The notes under the pieces were generated by a model. It saw nothing but the letters and a program-made list of their open reading frames with translations. It made no database searches and had not been told where the DNA came from. DNA of 64,000 nt from Bdellovibrionales bacterium GWA1_52_35 (GTDB taxonomy: Bacteria; Bdellovibrionota; UBA1018). Each line of letters starts with the position of its first letter. The first letter of the stretch is position 1. Both the position numbers and the translations under genes were made by a program. This document shows positions 61,660 to 64,000 of the stretch, piece after piece. The DNA lies in the NCBI GenBank assembly GCA_001769805.1, contig MEPO01000003.1, forward strand, positions 1 through 64,000. Reading direction: 5' to 3'.

Positions 61660-62940
61660 ATGAAATCGACTCAAAAGTCCTCCAGAACTTCAATTACCCC
61701 CGGCAGCCGGCCCCAAGCTTCACAGCTGAAGGTGTCTACCTCGTTATCTTCCACTTGTCACGATTGGGTGCATTTGGCTCAGCTCCGGGCCGAGAAATGT
61801 GAACTCGAAGAAGCTGAATTGGCCTATAGCAAGGCTTTGGAGCTCGGCAAAACCGCTCAGGACCTCCGTGGTCAGATGGAAGCGGTTGCAGGGTTGCTCA
61901 GAATCGCGGGCGAAGCCAAAGACCTGGGAAAAACGCAGGCTTTGGATGCGGAACTCGATGCATTGATCATTGCTCATCCGCAGCAGGTCCCACCCATGGT
62001 CTGGCACTGCAAAGGAACCGTCGCTTATTATCAGCAGAATTACTCGGGAGCCCAGCGTTGCTGGAATAGATACCTCAAAGCCGTGAAAGAAGCTGCAGCC
62101 CGCAAGCTGGATTTCGGCAGCATGAGTTTGGAAGAGTGCCTTCTAAAGGGCTGGATATCGTTGTTGATGATGTGGCGGCATACGAAGCCTCTCCGGAGCG
62201 TGGTGGTCTCAAAATCCCTGCTGCGGAAATTTGAAAACAGAAATTACAAAGGTGTGAACGGGTTTTTGTACCTCCTGATGGGCTGGAGCGCGGAAGAGCA
62301 GGCCGATTTTGAAGAGGCGATGCGCTGGTATCAGAAAGCCCATGCGAGTTTCCTGAGTGAGCACAACTGGTATTACCACCTTTATGTATTGCTCCGTTAC
62401 GCCCGCGTCTGCCGGATTCAGCAGAATTATCCTCAGGCATATTGGTACCTCGACCTACTGGACAAGGCGACTTCCTCCAGTTCTTACTTCGGCCAATTGA
62501 GACAGGCCGTTGCTGATGAGCGTTCGAACCTCGAGCAGGATGCCGTCGATCTTCTCGTGGATAGCCGCAAAGGAATCATCAAAACACGTGAATCCAGCAG
62601 CATCTCTTTTGGCAAGCAGTATGTTCTCTTGCATATCCTGGAAGCGCTCTCTGCAGCTCATGGCCGCATCGGCGACGATACTGAGCGCGGGCTTTCAAAA
62701 TCGGAAATCATTGAGCGGGTCTGGGACGAGCCTTACCGGCCGGAAGCCCATGACAACAAACTTTATTACAATATCAATCGTCTTCGGAAGCTGATCGAGC
62801 CGGATGTGAAAAATCCGCAATACCTTTTGAACTGGAAAGAAGGTTATCGTTTGGCGCCCGGACTCAGGATTCAGTTTGTCGGATTACGCGGTTCAGGGAC
62901 TGTGGGATTCGGCGGTTCGAAACAGGGGGGAGCGGTATGA
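61660..62940 (+). CDS. TPR protein with C-terminal winged-helix DNA-binding domain
   Basis: 426 residues. Serine/threonine-rich N-terminus (1-35), TPR-like helices about 35-300 (HLAQLRAEKCELEEAELAYSKALELG, FEEAMRWYQKAHASF, YPQAYWYLDLLDKA), then a winged-helix domain about 335-415 (RGLSKSEIIERVWDEPYRPEAHDNKLYYNINRLRKLIEP ... WKEGYRLAPG) of the OmpR/Trans_reg_C shape. TPR/wHTH fusions without a receiver domain are probably regulators that bind a partner protein. Overlaps the secreted protein gene by ATGA. Confidence 0.75.
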   Translation: MKSTQKSSRTSITPGSRPQASQLKVSTSLSSTCHDWVHLAQLRAEKCELEEAELAYSKALELGKTAQDLRGQMEAVAGLLRIAGEAKDLGKTQALDAELDALIIAHPQQVPPMVWHCKGTVAYYQQNYSGAQRCWNRYLKAVKEAAARKLDFGSMSLEECLLKGWISLLMMWRHTKPLRSVVVSKSLLRKFENRNYKGVNGFLYLLMGWSAEEQADFEEAMRWYQKAHASFLSEHNWYYHLYVLLRYARVCRIQQNYPQAYWYLDLLDKATSSSSYFGQLRQAVADERSNLEQDAVDLLVDSRKGIIKTRESSSISFGKQYVLLHILEALSAAHGRIGDDTERGLSKSEIIERVWDEPYRPEAHDNKLYYNINRLRKLIEPDVKNPQYLLNWKEGYRLAPGLRIQFVGLRGSGTVGFGGSKQGGAV

Positions 62941-63434
62941 TACGTTTGATTCTGTCCGGATTTGTATTTGCTTTTGCATTGTGGATCAGCGCAGGTGTGA
63001 CGTCGAAAGCCTTGGCCGTCGAGTGCATTAAAGAGCACGGAATCGTGGTCCCAAGTTACCAGGAGTGTGACCCGAAGCCGGAAGGCGGCGGTGGGGACAT
63101 GCCCATTCCGTTCGGGTTGAACGGGAAAGTCGAGCTTGCTGACGGAGAATTTTACTTACTCGTGGGCAAGATCACTGTACTTCCGAAACAGCGGAGCAAA
63201 AAAACTCCGCGTGTCTTCTTCGAGGTGGATTTCGATCAGCACCCTTGGCTCGCAAATGCAAAACGTTACGCCAACCCCGGTTATCCGGTGGAAGGTCCGG
63301 TTTCGTTTTGGAAAAAATATGACGGCCAGACCATCAAGTTTTCGTGCCGCGCTCGTGGACGGATTTGGGGCCGCGGTCAAAGTGCTGAATATGTTATTTC
63401 GCTGGAGGGAACCCAGAATCCCCTAGTCAGGTGA
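62937..63434 (+). CDS. Exported protein of unknown function
   Basis: 165 residues with a Sec signal (ends ...SKALAVE). The mature part has cysteines at ECIKEH, ECDPK and FSCRARGRIWG, and a Gly-rich segment (PEGGGGDMP). The core (GEFYLLVGKITVLPK ... RVFFEVDFDQHPWL) is beta-rich. No family recognised. It is cotranscribed with, and may be controlled by, the TPR/winged-helix protein. The end overlaps the convergent uvrA by 12 bases. Confidence 0.6.
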   Translation: MIRLILSGFVFAFALWISAGVTSKALAVECIKEHGIVVPSYQECDPKPEGGGGDMPIPFGLNGKVELADGEFYLLVGKITVLPKQRSKKTPRVFFEVDFDQHPWLANAKRYANPGYPVEGPVSFWKKYDGQTIKFSCRARGRIWGRGQSAEYVISLEGTQNPLVR

Positions 63435-64000
63435 TCCGGTGATCAGGCGCGAGCGATAGCCCTGTTTTTCCAGCATCTGACCGGTGACTGAGGCCGGGTT
63501 TCGTAAAAGCTGTTCCGGTGTTCCGGCTGCGACCATTTCGCCACCGGCGGTACCGCCACCTGGGCCCAGATCAATGATCCAATCGGCTTGAGCAATTACA
63601 TCCATATGGTGCTCAATCATGATGACGCTGTTTTTGGCATCCACCAGATCCTGGACGACGCCGAGCAACTTCTTGATGTCCTCGAGATGAAGACCTGTGG
63701 TGGGTTCATCGAAGATATACAGGAGATTTTCCGCAGAGCGATCATCCAGGGAGGCCGCGATTTTGAGACGCTGTGATTCGCCCCCCGAGAGGGTCGTTGC
63801 GGATTGTCCCAATTGGAGGTAGCCAAGACCCACTTCGCGCAGGATTCCGAGCTTTCGGATCAGGATCGAATGATCACGGAAGAGTTCATATGCATCATCG
63901 ATTGTCGTGTGAAGAAGCTGATTGATGTCTTTTCCCCGGTAACTCACGTCCAGGATGCTTTTCTTGAATCGCTTGCCGTCGCATTCCTCGCACGGCAGTT
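63423..64000 (-). CDS. uvrA: Excinuclease ABC subunit A, C-terminal part (cut by window end)
   Basis: About 191 residues read from the window edge. The frame includes CEECDGKRF of the second zinc module, then DVSYRGKDINQLLHTTIDDA, GYLQLGQSATTLSGGESQRLKIA (ABC signature), LYIFDEPTTGLHLEDI (Walker B) and IMIEHHMDVIAQADWIIDLGPGGG (H-loop). UvrA scans DNA for bulky lesions and loads UvrB. The start and about 750 residues lie outside the window. Confidence 0.95.
   Translation of the reverse strand, partial: LPCEECDGKRFKKSILDVSYRGKDINQLLHTTIDDAYELFRDHSILIRKLGILREVGLGYLQLGQSATTLSGGESQRLKIAASLDDRSAENLLYIFDEPTTGLHLEDIKKLLGVVQDLVDAKNSVIMIEHHMDVIAQADWIIDLGPGGGTAGGEMVAAGTPEQLLRNPASVTGQMLEKQGYRSRLITGSPD

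Overview
The window looks like chromosomal DNA of a Gram-negative bacterium. It carries LPS inner-core heptose genes, many lipoprotein or Sec signal peptides, MreCD/RodA/PBP2, an outer-membrane-style small protein and a PpiD-like chaperone. It is not enteric in gene order. The FHA-GGDEF cyclase (the DgcB layout of Bdellovibrio), a free-standing Y1 transposase, a LytS/LytTR pair and numerous secreted proteins of unknown family suggest a Bdellovibrionota/deltaproteobacteria-like lineage. This placement is inference from gene content, not from a marker-gene comparison.

Layout. 1-1.1 kb: a truncated serine recombinase, a 58-residue membrane peptide with its own terminator, phased short repeats and tRNA-Val(CAC), which look like the edge of an old integrated element. 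1.3-7.8 kb: DauA-type SulP transporter, then a minus-strand run of MFS, His-tailed DMT exporter, DOMON-like protein, NamZ-type muramidase and CysE. 7.8-10.7 kb: YebC, two small secreted or hydrolytic proteins, a matrixin-like lipoprotein protease. 10.8-11.9 kb: a decayed IS5/IS903-type element enclosing an intact Y1 transposase gene. 12.1-16.4 kb: a secreted orphan, then a tightly coupled solute-binding protein / LytS kinase / LytTR regulator operon. 16.4-20.8 kb: ComEC, membrane DnaJ and ComM (natural transformation). 20.9-24.1 kb: HD phosphohydrolase and a ThrRS without its TGS domain.

24.3-32.8 kb is almost all plus strand: lipoprotein, RimI, lytic transglycosylase, QueD-QueC, a DUF366-like protein, cytidylate kinase, heptosyltransferase, heptose-7-phosphate kinase, and a barrel-like/LytM-like secreted pair. 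32.8-42.4 kb: IlvE, a secreted orphan, a NodIJ-like ABC exporter, then a minus-strand run of Pgi, FHA-GGDEF cyclase, MutL, MiaA and a PilZ-like protein. 42.5-46.2 kb: one 1206-residue surface lipoprotein with Ig-like domains and a long repeat array. 46.2-51.4 kb: two acyl-CoA dehydrogenases diverging from a two-gene operon of unknown function.

51.5-64 kb: RlmN, the rod-shape operon MreC-MreD-PBP2-RodA (no mreB here) continuing into a small coiled-coil lipoprotein, a TIGR01212-type radical SAM protein and a PAP2 protein; then a PpiD-like protein lacking a visible parvulin domain, an alpha/beta hydrolase, a TPR/winged-helix regulator with a secreted partner, and the C-terminal part of UvrA running off the window. 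No CRISPR array, rRNA or complete prophage is visible.
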